A stretch of 64,000 nt of DNA, from NCBI GenBank assembly GCA_907165065.1, contig OU015528.1:41965515-42029514 (forward strand), written 5' to 3'. The notes under the pieces are model-generated. The model worked only from the letters and a program-made list of their open reading frames with translations, searched no databases and was not told where the DNA came from. The translations under genes were made by a program, and so were the position numbers. Position 1 is the first letter of the stretch. The number at the start of each line of letters is the position of its first letter. The DNA is from Caprimulgus europaeus (lineage: Eukaryota > Chordata > Aves > Caprimulgiformes > Caprimulgidae). This document shows, one piece after another, positions 50,201 to 61,626 of the stretch.

Positions 50201-53200
50201 GAAGGACTTTCCCTTTGTTTTGGACAGGTGTTGGATTTGGCCTTTTACACTGAGAATACCAGAATTCTAGGTGTATACTAAAGCAGGAAAAATTAGATCC
50301 TAAAACAACATTACTGTGAGGGTTTCAGCAGTGAAATCTGACAAAATCTCAGCAACTCAAAGACATTCCTACCAGACACAAGATGTAATACTACTGATTA
50401 GATTTTGATTCAATGCTCCATGTCCTGCTCTGCTGAAGAATGTCCTTGTGCTCATGCTCTAAAGATGCAAACATCATAGTTGCTATCAGTGATGAAATGT
50501 AACAAAGACTTGCCTTAAACCTTTGTTCTTTAGCTTCCTGAAAGATCTATATTCTAATTTCCCATTTATGATATCTATCTTCATAGCACTATATTTTTTC
50601 CAATTTTCTATCATAACCTACAGTGTGGATTTAGAAAATTTTAATGAGTTGCATAGTAAAACGAACACACCTGTTCTGTAAGTGATAGTTTGTCCTGGCA
50701 TCAAGCCATGGCTATTCAAATGTTTTATTACAAGCAGAAACTGAATGACATGTCTGTAAAAATGGCTATAATTTGTGCTTCACTTAAGTACATACAAATC
50801 TAAATAGCTTGCTGAAATAGAAAAATTTTAATAGGGGAAATTAAAATATATGTACTGTGTTTATTTCAAAGATATTTAATTATTTATGCTTAATTTTTAA
50901 AAAAAAAATATATACAGAAGTATTGATCAGAGGATAAGGTTCTCTCATTAAAAGGGCAAGATTACAAAGTCACTGATTACAGATGACTCAAAAAAATACC
51001 TACTTTTATGAAACTGAGCATTCAGATTTTTCTGAAAATTATTTTGAGGTGTCTCAAATTAACTCCTCAATAATTTCTGAAACTATTACTTCTTAGGAGT
51101 GTGAAAGCATCCACTCAAAGTAAATGATATGTTGCAACTGCTTAATACAAGTTATCATTTTTTAAACATCCTTCACAAAATACAACTTTGAACTCTGAGA
51201 TGGTATTAGTATATAATTTGCTTCCTAGGATAAAAATAATAACTGAAGTAATTATGTAAGAATCCCTTTTTTAAGTTGTAAATGTTCAGTACAAAGAAGG
51301 AAGCAACTGGGTACACAGAAATTGTCATTGTTGCCATTTTTTCTGATTCCAGAATCTTGCAAAAAAATACTAAACTAAATGGGCTATTTTAAAAGATCTT
51401 TTACACTAAATTTGAAATAGACTTTCAAAAATTCAAACTTTTAAAATAAAATCTGGCGTTTTTCACATTCCATGCTTTGGAAATGTGTACCTAGCTGATC
51501 TGCAATGCAGATTTTACAGAGATATTTAGCTTAAAACTTACTGATGATCTAGTTAAATGAACAGCTATATTGATGCAGCTGAGCACAACTTTCATAATGA
51601 CATTCTCAATTTCATTATGGAAATGGATCTCTGAAGGGGATCACACTGATGCAATTCATCTTAGACTTGGATAGGCTCTTCAGCTCTGTATTACCCCATT
51701 CTTTAACAAAGTCCTCCAGCAGGACTTGATTCCTTAGTGTATACATCATTGACTTCATTGAATACTCCCAAATCCAAAGTTTTGAGTTTTCAGAGCAACA
51801 GCAACAGAGTTCTCCTACCTTCTTCTTCCTGCCCATCTATTGGGATAGAGTTTTTCTTGCTATGAAAATCCTCTTTAACCAGTGCTTACAAGACTAAAAT
51901 ATAAAGTTTTTTTTCTTACATCCACTCTAACAGGTGGAAGTGCTGCAATTTTTCCAGGGTTTTTTTTTTTTTTCTAAATATTTTTAGAAAATATTTGTTT
52001 CTAAATAAAATTTTGGACATTAGGAAGAATTTTTGGTGGTAAGAACGGTGGAGTGACATTAAACAACAAGAAATGAAAAGGATGAATAGGATAGCCCCAT
52101 GATAATATTCATATTTGTTTGAGAAGCAAAAGAACTCTAGGTCTTTACATTTTCATTTGTTGACTTGTAGGCATGTTTTAAAAGAAGAAATGAGAGAAGT
52201 CAGAACTAAATTGACATGTAACCATCATCATTCTGAGCATTTACCTGTTTGTACCTTTCTCTATTTACACTGTTTATAGATTTTAAGCATTTGAGGGAAA
52301 CATTTATGTCTTACTAAGCTTTTGCAGCAAACAGGAGACAGAAACATAAATCTTTGTGCAGTTCTATGGATACTATCTTAATAGAAACAGTAATGCAGCC
52401 ACGTCATTTGAAGACTCCTACAAATAACAATCTGGCTTCCTGTAATACTCTCTTACCTCGATTATTATGTAGATTACTTTTTTACACAAATTGTTTCCTA
52501 TCACAGGAATGGAACATGATCCATGATTTAAAAAAGTAATAAGCTAAGACTGTAAAAAACAAATAGAAACCTCTTTTCTCAGTCCAAAAATCATCCAATG
52601 TATGCCATAATTTAAAAATGGACAAATATAAATCTGGATATTCTGTCTGAAGCTTCATGAACAAAATACTAGACAATCTTAATGTCAAACCTAGCCTGTC
52701 TTTGTCTCTATCTTGCTTTAAAATATAAATACACAGAGACAAATGGACCAGAAATATTTTTTCTTTGGAGTTTTCTTTTCATTAAAATTACAGGGAAAGA
52801 GATTTCATTTTGGGCTCCTTCTAATACTGACCAAATAAATAAGAGGCTAAATTCACAAAATAGAATTAAAGTTGATCAGTTCATAATGACATTCATTGTT
52901 AAGAAATCTCAACCCTACATGTGGCCACTGAAGCCCAAGCCCAATGTTCCTTAACTCATGCATTTCTGGATAGATTTTTCTTGGTCTTGCTTAACATTTA
53001 GAGGTTTATTGGATAACAGACTAGAGCACACTTTGCCTTATCTTCCTTATAGTAGTTCTGAAAACTAAGGTAGAGAAATTTTCTCTGTGGATCCATGCAA
53101 AGAGGAATAGCTCTGGCAGAAGACAATGAGAACTTTTTTTTTTTTTTTTTTCTACGAGGTGGGAGGCTGAACTGGGTCTCCTTGGTGGTCAATGAGGTCC

Positions 53201-53665
53201 CTTGGAATGGACCTTCTAGTAAAATTGAGACCACCTCCTCATGTAGAAGTTTTGTGGATATTGAACAATTTTCTTACTCAAGTGTGTAGCTCATCGGTGA
53301 ACAATTACATTCTACTTAATTTTGCTACAAGTTTCAAAACTACTTACCAAGAGGAAAAAAGTACTACACCACAATTTCACAGTTCCAACCATAGCCAGAT
53401 TCTGGGGCATATATACACTGTGCCTACAGTCTCCTATATGATACTTATTACATACCATCTCTCTTTTACAAAAGGTGACATATCTTAATGCTTTATTAAA
53501 TCATGCCAACATAAGCTTTTAAACATTGAAAATAGGTGCCTTTGGGTTGGAAATAATCCTTCTGACTGTATATGCCAATACTGGTTTTAGAAAGAAATGA
53601 GAATAATATTTGATTTAAAATAGAGAGAAATATTTAAGCCAGAGTAAGAGACTGGTAAAAGAATT
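44264..53665. other. Long unique stretch, no gene recognised
   Basis: About 9.4 kb, AT-rich. It contains a T15 run (45728-45742), a TATT/TTGT-rich run (47251-47270), a CT-rich run (50026-50043), T-runs near 49143 and 51958-51973, and T18 at 53134-53151. Open frames are below 100 codons and none is recognised. Confidence 0.6.
53134..53151. repeat. T18 homopolymer
   Basis: Eighteen T. It creates a run of phenylalanine or lysine codons in overlapping short frames that are not genes. Confidence 0.85.
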
Positions 53666-53666
53666 T

Positions 53667-54365
53667 TGTTAAAAATATGCCTCAAACAACTCAAGGCATG
53701 TAAGCAAACAAAGGCAAGCTCCTGTACCAACCCTCCCACTCTGATAGCCAAGGGGACCAATAAGAATCAAAAGATACACCTAGGGGGAAGGGGAGCTGCT
53801 GATAATGAACAAGCTCTGCCAGAGGGTAGAGTATTGTCCTTTCTCCAAACTCCAGTCTCCGCCCAGATGATCACTGATGGTGATGGCCTGAAAGAGATGA
53901 TCGTGAAAAAAAAGACAAAAGAGAACTTCTGTTGGGTCTGTTAATCACCAGGGACCCCCAAGCCTATTTCCAGAACCTTGTGGGCTAGGCCCATGTCCAG
54001 AATCATTTGGAAAGACTGACTAGGCCTGCATGCATATACTAATCAGCTCCACACACTTAAGAACTAGAGCAAATAAAAGGCAATAGTCTTGGCCATCAGT
54101 GGGACATCCCTCACTGTCCCAGATCCACAATAGAAGAAAATAAGACAACTCTACCAACAGACAAGAAGGACAAGAAGAATCTTCATTGCTCATAGCTGGA
54201 ACCAAGGGTGGTGAGACTTTTTTCTTTCTCCTCTCTTTCTAGCTTTCCTCTTTTTTCTTCTTCCACCTTTCTTCACTCACTTAAATGTTACAATACACTA
54301 AACCTTATTCCTTGTTACAATGCACACACCCTTCTTTCTCATTCAATAAATAAATTTATTTCACA
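53667..54365 (+). mobile_element. Probable avian LTR (family C), boundaries uncertain
   Basis: About 0.7 kb is organised like a retroviral LTR. It has a U3-like part with CCAATAAGAATC at 53757, a TATA-like AATAAAAGG at 54071-54079, then the phrase ACCAAGGGTGGTGAGAC at 54201-54217 and a long pyrimidine tract. It ends with AATAAATAAATTTATTTCAC and a possible CA end at 54365. The left edge could be TGTTAAAAATATGCC at 53667 or TGTAAGCAAAC at 53699. No matching target duplication was found for either. The identification rests on this layout and on general resemblance to avian LTRs, and needs a repeat-library search. Confidence 0.5.
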
Positions 54366-55755
54366 TAAAAAAATACTGAAGTGGACATATCCTTTGTATT
54401 TGTTTTACCAGTTAGGTACTAAATCTAGTTTACTTTGTAGTAGCCCACCCTTGGAATTGGAAGATATTTTGGGAATTTTCTCTCTCTTCTCCACTAGGCA
54501 TGAGAATGACAGCTCTGCAATTTTGAACAGCAGATTGTGCAGTTCTCTCCCTACTCTGCACTGGTATCTCTGAGTTCTGTAGGATCTGTGTCCTAATTCC
54601 TCTTTTTTGTTTTTTGTTTTGTTTTGTTTTTTGTTCCTTCTATCAGTAATATGCAATTGTATGATACTACACTGTAGCTGCCTCATTTATAGAGAAAGTA
54701 ATAGTGTAGGATAATTTAATTAAACTTGAATTAATTGTACTAGGAAGTAAACTTTTCTTCTTCACTGTTTTCAAGTCCTGCAGAAGCTCACACACTAAAC
54801 TCTTAAGAAGCAAATTCTGATTAAATCTATAAAACTACTCATATTTTATATGTTAAATATATATTATAGTACCAGGATTTGTGGTGTTAATATAGAATTC
54901 TGGGCTCACATAGAAAAAAATATCTTGACCAAAACAAGTGTTGCAAAAAAATGCAATCCAACTAAATCAAATATTTAATTAATATCTCTTGCATTTGCCA
55001 AACTTGTTGGATTAAAAGATTTACTACCTTATTAAAAAAAAACAAAACACCTCAAAACCAACAAAACAACAAAAAAACCCCAAACACTCCCCTGCCCCCT
55101 CCAAACTACCATTTTTATCTCTGGTGGTTTGTAGGGATTTAAAAAAAATATATATTGAAAATTTATATAATAATTTGTGCAATGCTCCCATTTTAAAAAG
55201 TTCAGGACAACTTTATTTTGAAACTTGTTTCAGTCTTATTTTGAATTTACTTACAAATAATTTTGTATTGCTCTAATTTTTCTTATCTTGTCATTACCTG
55301 TAAATAAATATTTAAAAAACTTATGTACATATAAACACATATTTATTGAAAAATCACAGCTTTAGTTTAAATACCATAGCACTGTAGATATTGAATACTG
55401 CAGTGTTATAAACAGTAATACAATACTTACATAGTATTAACAGAATAAATTTGATTTCTGCCAAACATTTATATGGGAAGGACTGGCATTCTTACCTTAC
55501 TTAGATTTTGCTATTTCTTTTCATATCACATTCATGTCTAGATGCTCTATATTTCTTCTATGCCTTAGATATGAAAGGTATTTTTAAAACTTCCTGTAAA
55601 ATAGATTGAGAAATTTGCTGATTTTCGTTACTCTGTCTTATCTGTCTGACTGACATTGTGTAATGTGAGATAGTATTTGTTATGACATCATATGCTATCA
55701 TGGACATTACAGAAAAAAAGAAGGCAGGAATTCAGGGTTCAGGCTGCCTCACAGG
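54366..55755. other. Unassigned DNA
   Basis: About 1.4 kb, very AT-rich. A TTTTG-rich run at 54601-54636 and an A/C-rich run at 55035-55090 are the only structures seen. Confidence 0.6.
54601..54636. repeat. TTTTG-type simple repeat
   Basis: Irregular TTTTG/TTTTTTG units over about 36 bp. Confidence 0.8.
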
Positions 55756-55760
55756 AAGCC
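55756..55760. repeat. Target-site duplication AAGCC, left copy
   Basis: AAGCC immediately before the TGTGTTGGG start of the LTR; it recurs at 56739-56743. Confidence 0.9.
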
Positions 55761-56738
55761 TGTGTTGGGTTTGCTCATTTTTTTGGTAGTGGGGGAAAGG
55801 CCACCTTGTGAGAGCAAAAAGTTCCCCTGGCTCCAAGGTGTACCTCCCCTCACTGGCTAGGCCAATGAACACTAGACAAACTCTGCTGTGAATCCATATT
55901 TGTGAGGGGAAGGACTGTTCTGAAAAGGAGGTGAGGGTGAACCTGGAGGAGAAGCCATTGACCTGAACAAAAGATGACCATCGGCCTAAACAAAGGACAG
56001 GCAGACACAAAGAGAGCTTCCTTGCCAGAGGAAAGAGGAGGGAAGGGGGAAAGACAGAGACCCACACCCAGTTCTGCTGTATGGAGTAGGAAAAGACAAA
56101 GTCCTCTGCAGCCCATGGAGATTCAGTGGGGGAGCAGAGACCCACGTGTAGGACATGGAGGACTCCATGCTGGAGCAGAGAAGCTGAGCCTGAGGGCAAG
56201 TATGACTGGAATTGGGACCCTGAATGTTGCTTCCTGCCAGAGCAGGGGTAGACCCCAGAGTCAGAGATGAGTCTGCAGACCATGGATGTCCCCATGCCAG
56301 AGCCAGGAGCAGAGCCCAGAGAGATCTATGACTCCATGAGAAGCTTGCTCTGGAACATCTTGTTCCTGGACTTTCATGCTGGGAGGAGTGGCAATGGTAA
56401 ATTGACTGCAACCCCCATTCCCTGTCCACTGTGCCGCTGAGGGGAGAAGATAGAGAAATTGGGAGCAAAGTGATTTGAGCCAAGGAAGAAGGGAGGGGTT
56501 GAGGGAAGGTCCTGTAAGATGTGGTTATTATGTCTAGTTAGATGAATGGCAATGAATTAAATTGATTTTTATTCCCTAAGTTTGTGTCTGTTTTGCCCTT
56601 GATGATAGCTGGTGAGTGAGCCACCCGTGTCTTTCATCCTAATCCTGTGCCCCTTTTCTTGTGTCTCTCATCCTAACTCACTGGGTGGGGTGAGTGAATG
56701 CAGGGCTGCATGGTCCCACTGTGGATCAAATTACCACA
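55761..56738 (+). mobile_element. Solo LTR of an avian endogenous retrovirus (family A, copy 2)
   Basis: 978 bp, starting TGTGTTGGGTTTG and ending AAATTACCACA, with exact 5-bp flanking repeats AAGCC. It aligns with 1180-2161 in the same orientation over its first 700 bp and its last 40-50 bp. Shared phrases include GAGAGCAAAA, CCCCTGGCTCCAA, AACCTGGAGGAGA, GACATCTTGTT/GAACATCTTGTT-type text and GTAGAGAAATTGGG/ATAGAGAAATTGGG. The part between is inverted relative to copy 1. Different duplications at the two copies show they are separate insertions, not the two ends of one 55-kb element. The minus-strand frames of 187 and 165 codons across it (55732-56295 and 55986-56483) are antisense to the LTR and do not look like retroviral genes. 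Confidence 0.92.
56465..56686 (+). repeat. Block of LTR copy 2 that is inverted in copy 1
   Basis: Counterpart of 1891-2117. It contains GAATTAAATTGATTTTTATT, TGTCTGTTTTGCCCTTGATG and GGTGAGTGAGCC. Near its edges lies a short inverted repeat, AGTGA at 56469-56473 and TCACT at 56678-56682. Confidence 0.85.
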
Positions 56739-56743
56739 AAGCC
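56739..56743. repeat. Target-site duplication AAGCC, right copy
   Basis: Second copy of the 5-bp duplication, immediately after the ACCACA end. Confidence 0.9.
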
Positions 56744-56753
56744 ACAGAAATAC

Positions 56754-56774
56754 ATAAATAAATAAATAAATAAA
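56754..56774. repeat. AAAT microsatellite
   Basis: About five AAAT units, eleven bases downstream of the LTR target duplication. Confidence 0.9.
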
Positions 56775-56984
56775 GTTTTTAATCTATAGAAGAAAAATTA
56801 AAAACCCCAAACTGTTTGCATAAGTTATATTCAGAAAAAGGAAATATGTATCTTAGGGAAGGAACAAATTAGAAGTCTATGAAGTCATTGTGAAACAGCA
56901 AAGCACTGTTCTGAGCAGAACAAACATAATAACAGCTGACTTGCAGCTCTATATACACATTTAAAAGACAAAATACCTCTACTC

Positions 56985-57035
56985 CTTCAGTCCAATGATT
57001 AAAGAGTTGAGGAAACTGTGGGTTTAAATCCCTCA
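56985..57035 (+). repeat. Possible relic of a tRNA-derived SINE
   Basis: GGGTTTAAATCCC at 57020-57032 resembles a pol III B-box (GGTTCRANTCC). An A-box-like CAGTCCAATGATTAAAG lies about 32 bp upstream, close to the spacing in tRNA genes. No full tRNA cloverleaf can be drawn. The match is short and could be chance. Confidence 0.3.
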
Positions 57036-57421
57036 TGTGGAGGACAGTTTGCTGCCTCCTGGGAATGCACATGGGCACACAGTATTAGTGAGTATAAAGA
57101 GCATGAAGTTTACTTCAGACGTACTTCCCACCCTTGGTCCCAATCAGATAGTCATACACAAACAGTTATGATGAGGAGAGAAAGTGAGACATTTTTGGTT
57201 ACCTTGTAAAAGAGAGTAAAACAGTGGCATACTCATTCAGTACTTTCATTTCTCCCAGAACAGATAAGGGATAAACAATACAGAAATTTTCTGCAGTAAA
57301 AATAAAATATATCTCCCAGATTTTATTTTTTTTTCTCTTTGCATATGTTAACAGTGCCATTTTATCCCTGTTTAAGAAAGCTAAGAAACTATAAGCCAAG
57401 TAAGAATATATAATTGAACTC

Positions 57422-57874
57422 TTATTGATAGTTTTTCCTTTTGTTCACTTGGTATAAAATGGCAGAAGGAATAGGATGCTCATCTTCTCTAGATCTAGGG
57501 TGGGGACTGTTCATTCTATCAGCTAAGGGTAATAGGCTACATTCTTCTTTAATTTCATACTGGATAGTAAAATCTTTCTGAAGCCCTTTAGAAAAAGTAA
57601 AGATACTGAAAGGGACAATGTAAAACAATGACCTAACCAAGATGAATAGGAAGGATAATAGCAAAGCATGAAGTATAATAAAGTAAGTAAATAACCTCAG
57701 TGTTAGTTTAATTGCATTAACTCTGTTGTCTATAGTGGCCAAATTAGGCACTAAGTGGGAGAAAACTTGTGCAATTAATTTTTCGAGGAACTTGTCCAAA
57801 GTCTGTCCTACCCAACTGCAGCTCCAGAAAGCTCTGCTTTTTGAGGGTAGGCTTAGGAAGTGGCAAAAGAAAAT
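57422..57874 (-). other. Unidentified open frame with a hydrophobic segment
   Basis: The frame reads about 125 codons from an in-frame TTG near 57797 (not ATG) and stays open some 25 codons upstream of that. The product would have an amphipathic start (LDKFLEKLIAQVFSHLVP), a strongly hydrophobic stretch (FTYFIILHALLLSFLFILV and SLFYIVPFSIF) and a charged tail rich in E, R, K and P. No family was recognised. There is no ATG start, no visible promoter and no splice context that would make it an exon, so it may be chance or the remains of an old viral or cellular gene. Confidence 0.2.
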
Positions 57875-58567
57875 GGATAATCACAATAATTATTTATATA
57901 GCTCTTGAAGTTTACTCAGGACTGTACAGTATGCTGTTATGAGAGCCTCTGTCTAGGAGATCTTGCAGCTAAACAACATGAGCCTGAGACAATATGTTCA
58001 ATTATGCAAATAAACACAGAATGGCTCAAAGGTCCAGATGGTGTGAATCAGCCAAGTCTTATACACTTAAATGGTACTCAGGCAATTTACAGCAGTTGAG
58101 AATCTGCCCTGAGATCCCTACAGATGGGAGGCTTTGCAGAACATCTGCGTTTGCAGCTGTTTTATGAGAAAAGGATGAGAAGTCACTGGGAGGATGCTGT
58201 CCAGGCACACAAGGAAGAACAAATAAATCATTAAAAACAGGAAGCAAACAGAGTTCACATAGTGGAGAGGAGGAATTATTGTAGTGAGATTAGGGATGCA
58301 GTTACAGTCATACTTAGTAACTTTAGATGACCTAAAACATCAGTGCTTTCTTGCCAAGTGGTAGTCTATTTCAGAATTTCTTAGAAGTTTACCATTTGAA
58401 GTAAAAAAAATGATAAATAGTCATATTTTCTACAGTAGATTTTGGTGGAGTTTTTTTTTGTTTGTTTTTTTTTTCCTAGAATGTATACAAACTTGTATCT
58501 TTAAATGCTTGACAGCTGACACACTGCAGGGAAAATTGATAAGAAGAAGGGCAAGTGACTGGACCTT

Positions 58568-59080
58568 TTGTCAAGGAAAAAACAACACATCCTTTTGGAT
58601 GTGTGGATGCTCTGGCATTTTGTATATGGAGATACTCCCTGGTATCCACTAATGCACATGCCAGACAGAAAGCACCTCACGAGTTCACATATGCACACCC
58701 CTGGTGTGGGTCCTTGTTGTCTCACCTGTACAGTTGGTCAACTGGCTGGAATGCTTCTCCAGGTTTTCATCAGGGAGGAAGCCCTGTCTGGCCTAGATTG
58801 GTTGAAATGGTGGTGGAGACACTTTTGGCAGGGTTTGACTGCTGCAAGGTCTTTCTCAATTGTTACAAATATTTGTGTTTCCTTTATAGCTCCTTTTCAA
58901 GCTGACTTTTTTATTTTAATTTTTTTTTGTGAATTCCCTTGTCACTTTTTAACCTGGCCGATGGTCATCTTGCTCTTCAGTGTAATCTTCTTTGGACAAA
59001 TGCCCCCTCAAAGAGTTTGGATATTATATTCACACACTCTGACATTACCGTGTTATCAGGTATCATTTTTCCAAGCATAG
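58568..59080 (+). other. Unidentified open frame, 170 codons
   Basis: The longest frame outside recognised repeats. The predicted product is rich in W, F, C and H, with a hydrophobic C-terminal half (FFILIFFCEFPCHFLTWPMV and ILLFSVIFFGQM). A second plus-strand frame (58555-58905) and a minus-strand frame (58501-58725) overlap it. All are open together, which argues for a locally stop-poor stretch and not selection on one frame. No domain was recognised. Confidence 0.2.
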
Positions 59081-60078
59081 GCTGTGCAAACATCCCCACA
59101 GACTCTGTCCAGGAAAATATCTTGTGATGGTTCATAATCATCTGAACATGAGCTCCAAATGCAAGGCAGAGAGGAAAAGGGCTCAGCTAAACCTTGAATT
59201 TGTAGGCAGTTACTAAGGAACAATGAAGAAGTGATTCTGCTTTTAGATTAGTCCAGAAATCTATGTTCAGCTCTACAGTGCATCTGAAGTTCAAGAGAAG
59301 TGGTGAAAAAACTACCTGGTGTTCAGAACTTATCCACAAGAATAGCAATTGCATTGAAATGCATGACCTGAAGGTAGAGATATCTGGAATCAGTCTGCTT
59401 AGAGAAGGCTGATCTCAAAGTCTAAATACATGTACAGAGGAAAAAGAAAATGTAGGAAATAAAGGCTTAATTTCAGCAGCAGGAAGTTGAAGTTAGACAA
59501 ACTCAGATTAGACAAAAAGTAAATGTTTCAGGTGAGCCTCACAGTCCTTTCTCTTTAAACAGCTTTATTCTGAATAACTGGCTTTGTCTTTTAAAATCTG
59601 CATTTAATCATCAAAGTAAAACTATATCCTGAGAAATAAGCAGTTTTTTGAAAACAGAACACTGTATATAAATTTGCTTTACACATTTTTTTCAGATGTT
59701 GATCATAAAACTATATATCATAAAGGTATATATCTAAGTTTTCCATGGTACAAATATATGCACATAATAACAAGTCACAGAAATAAAATTATTATATTTT
59801 ATAAGTGTATGCAAGTACAGATATTACAGTTACTAGAGTCATATGGAAAATGGAAATAAAGTCTGCTCTGATAGCATACTACAAAAAATAATCCAAAACC
59901 ATCCCACAAAAAAATCTGTTAAACTTTATTGACTCCTTTTTTTATTAAATGTGAAAGCTGTTGCACTTGGCAGCATGTCATCCACAGACCTTAGAAAGGG
60001 AATTATTGCTAATTAGGAATATAGCTGGTGAATATAAGCGTAATTATTTTAAGTGTCCTACAAAAATTCTCTTAACTG

Positions 60079-60099
60079 AAAAAAAAAAAAAAAAAAAAA
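60079..60099. repeat. A21 homopolymer
   Basis: Twenty-one A. The upstream sequence was not recognised as a retroposed gene copy. Confidence 0.85.
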
Positions 60100-61216
60100 G
60101 ATTAGAAGGAGCTCAGAAAAAAATTAAAGAACTGATAAATAATTGACATATGGCTGATTTGATTAAAAAGAAATGACATTAAAGAACTGGAGTGACTGGA
60201 GGAATATCTCTAAATGCACAGCAAATGGAGGAGGCACTAAATACCTGTAGGTAGCAAAAAAGTAGTGGGAGGAAGACAAATGCTTGCTTTTTGTTCTGAA
60301 ATCAGCTTGCTGAAGAAGCTGGATTATAGGTGTGGCTGCTGTATAATTTACATACTGTTTCAAGATCAAGAAAGATTATTCACCTCTCTTTCTAAAGGTA
60401 AAAATTTCAGAGTTGGAGAGGTGTGGGTTTTTACCTTAAATAGTACTTTGATGAGTTTTGCATTTATTTTTCTCAATTAACTCAGGACTCAATTAAACCA
60501 GGACACTCACAAATTTATCTTCATAAATTATTTTCATATGTGAACAATTGCATCCTTTCTAACAAATGAATGAAGTAAATAGGGAATGCTGAGACTTTTT
60601 AAGTAAAGGGTTATTATGGGAAGCAGGTTGTAAAAGGGAGCAGCCATCTTTCTACTCTTCTGATTAAAGGACATGATGCCACTGAATGTAGCCTTGGGAG
60701 TTCCACTTGTTCAAATCAATAAGTGTATGTTTTCCCAGAGTTATTACCCTTTGGACTTTTAAGTTCTCATTTTCACAATGCAGGATGTAAATTTTCTACT
60801 CTACCATTCCACATCAGGAAGACAAATAGTGAAATATCTGCTATGATAAAATCAGTAATTTCCCAGCCCACCTTTTACTAGTGTTAGAAATTCTATCTTT
60901 GTCCTTAGCATGAGTGGGGAAGTAGATTAAAAATATTTTTTTAAAACCTCAAACTTGAAGATTAGAAAGTAGAGTTAATGTTTGTATTCACTTTTTAGTC
61001 AATAATTAGGTTTCGATAAAGGCACAGATTCTTAGTATTTACAGAACAGCAACTACTTGACTATGGAATGGAAGGAAGAGGAATAAGAAGGCAACTGCAC
61101 AGAAGTATAATTCCTCTGTGCTAGCAACTTTGGTGGTCCTCTGTGCCAGTCACACTAATAGTCATCATATCTCAGAAGTCATAAGAACCTAGATGAAAAC
61201 CTTTACCCCAGTCTTT

Positions 61217-61235
61217 AAAAAAAAAAAAAAAAAAA
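61217..61235. repeat. A19 homopolymer
   Basis: Nineteen A after GTCTTT; no source element was recognised. Confidence 0.85.
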
Positions 61236-61621
61236 TCTTCAGGAACCTTTCTACAACTCCATCTTCTAATAAATATATTCCCAGATGACCGATTTTCAGC
61301 TCATGAGAAGTCCTCATTGTTCTCACAGAATTTTCAGTCTGTGCAACAAGAAGTGATACAGTTTGTGAAAATCATCTTAAAATCATGTGGAGGCAGGGAA
61401 CAATAACAAACACAATCAGCTCTACAGTAATACCTTTAAGGCTCATATTTTGCGAACTCAGACCTTGTTTCAGAACATTACTGTGTATCTGTCCTGTTCT
61501 TTCCTTTGAGTAGAAACTACTTTCTGTTTTTTGAGCACAGGCACACTATTTTTCACAACTGGGCATAAAAATAAACCAGGGATCAGTTACAAAACTTGTT
61601 CTGAAATAAGGACAAAAAATG

Positions 61622-61626
61622 GGAGG
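61622..61626. repeat. Target-site duplication GGAGG, left copy
   Basis: GGAGG precedes the TGTGGTGGG edge of the LTR and recurs at 62207-62211. Confidence 0.8.

Larger units (their letters stand above)
56744..61621. other. Unassigned DNA with two longer open frames
   Basis: About 4.9 kb. It contains an AAAT microsatellite (56754-56774), a possible old tRNA-derived SINE fragment (56985-57035), A21 at 60079-60099 and A19 at 61217-61235. A minus-strand frame ends at 57422 and a plus-strand frame spans 58568-59080; both are unusually long for this base composition but were not identified. Confidence 0.55.

Noticed and set aside
52354..53488. Cluster of 60-98 codon frames on both strands
   Set aside because: Overlapping frames in AT-rich DNA, some built on a T18 run; no recognisable protein.
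54208..54573. 121-codon plus-strand frame
   Set aside because: It starts in the pyrimidine tract of the probable LTR and owes its length to S/F/L-rich low-complexity sequence.
55732..56483. Minus-strand open frames of 187 and 165 codons
   Set aside because: They lie antisense over a solo LTR, overlap each other in different frames and show no retroviral or cellular domain.
1180..56738. Idea that the two family A LTRs are the ends of one very large element
   Set aside because: Their target duplications differ (CCTTC and AAGCC), and no primer-binding site, gag, pol or env is seen beside either inner edge.
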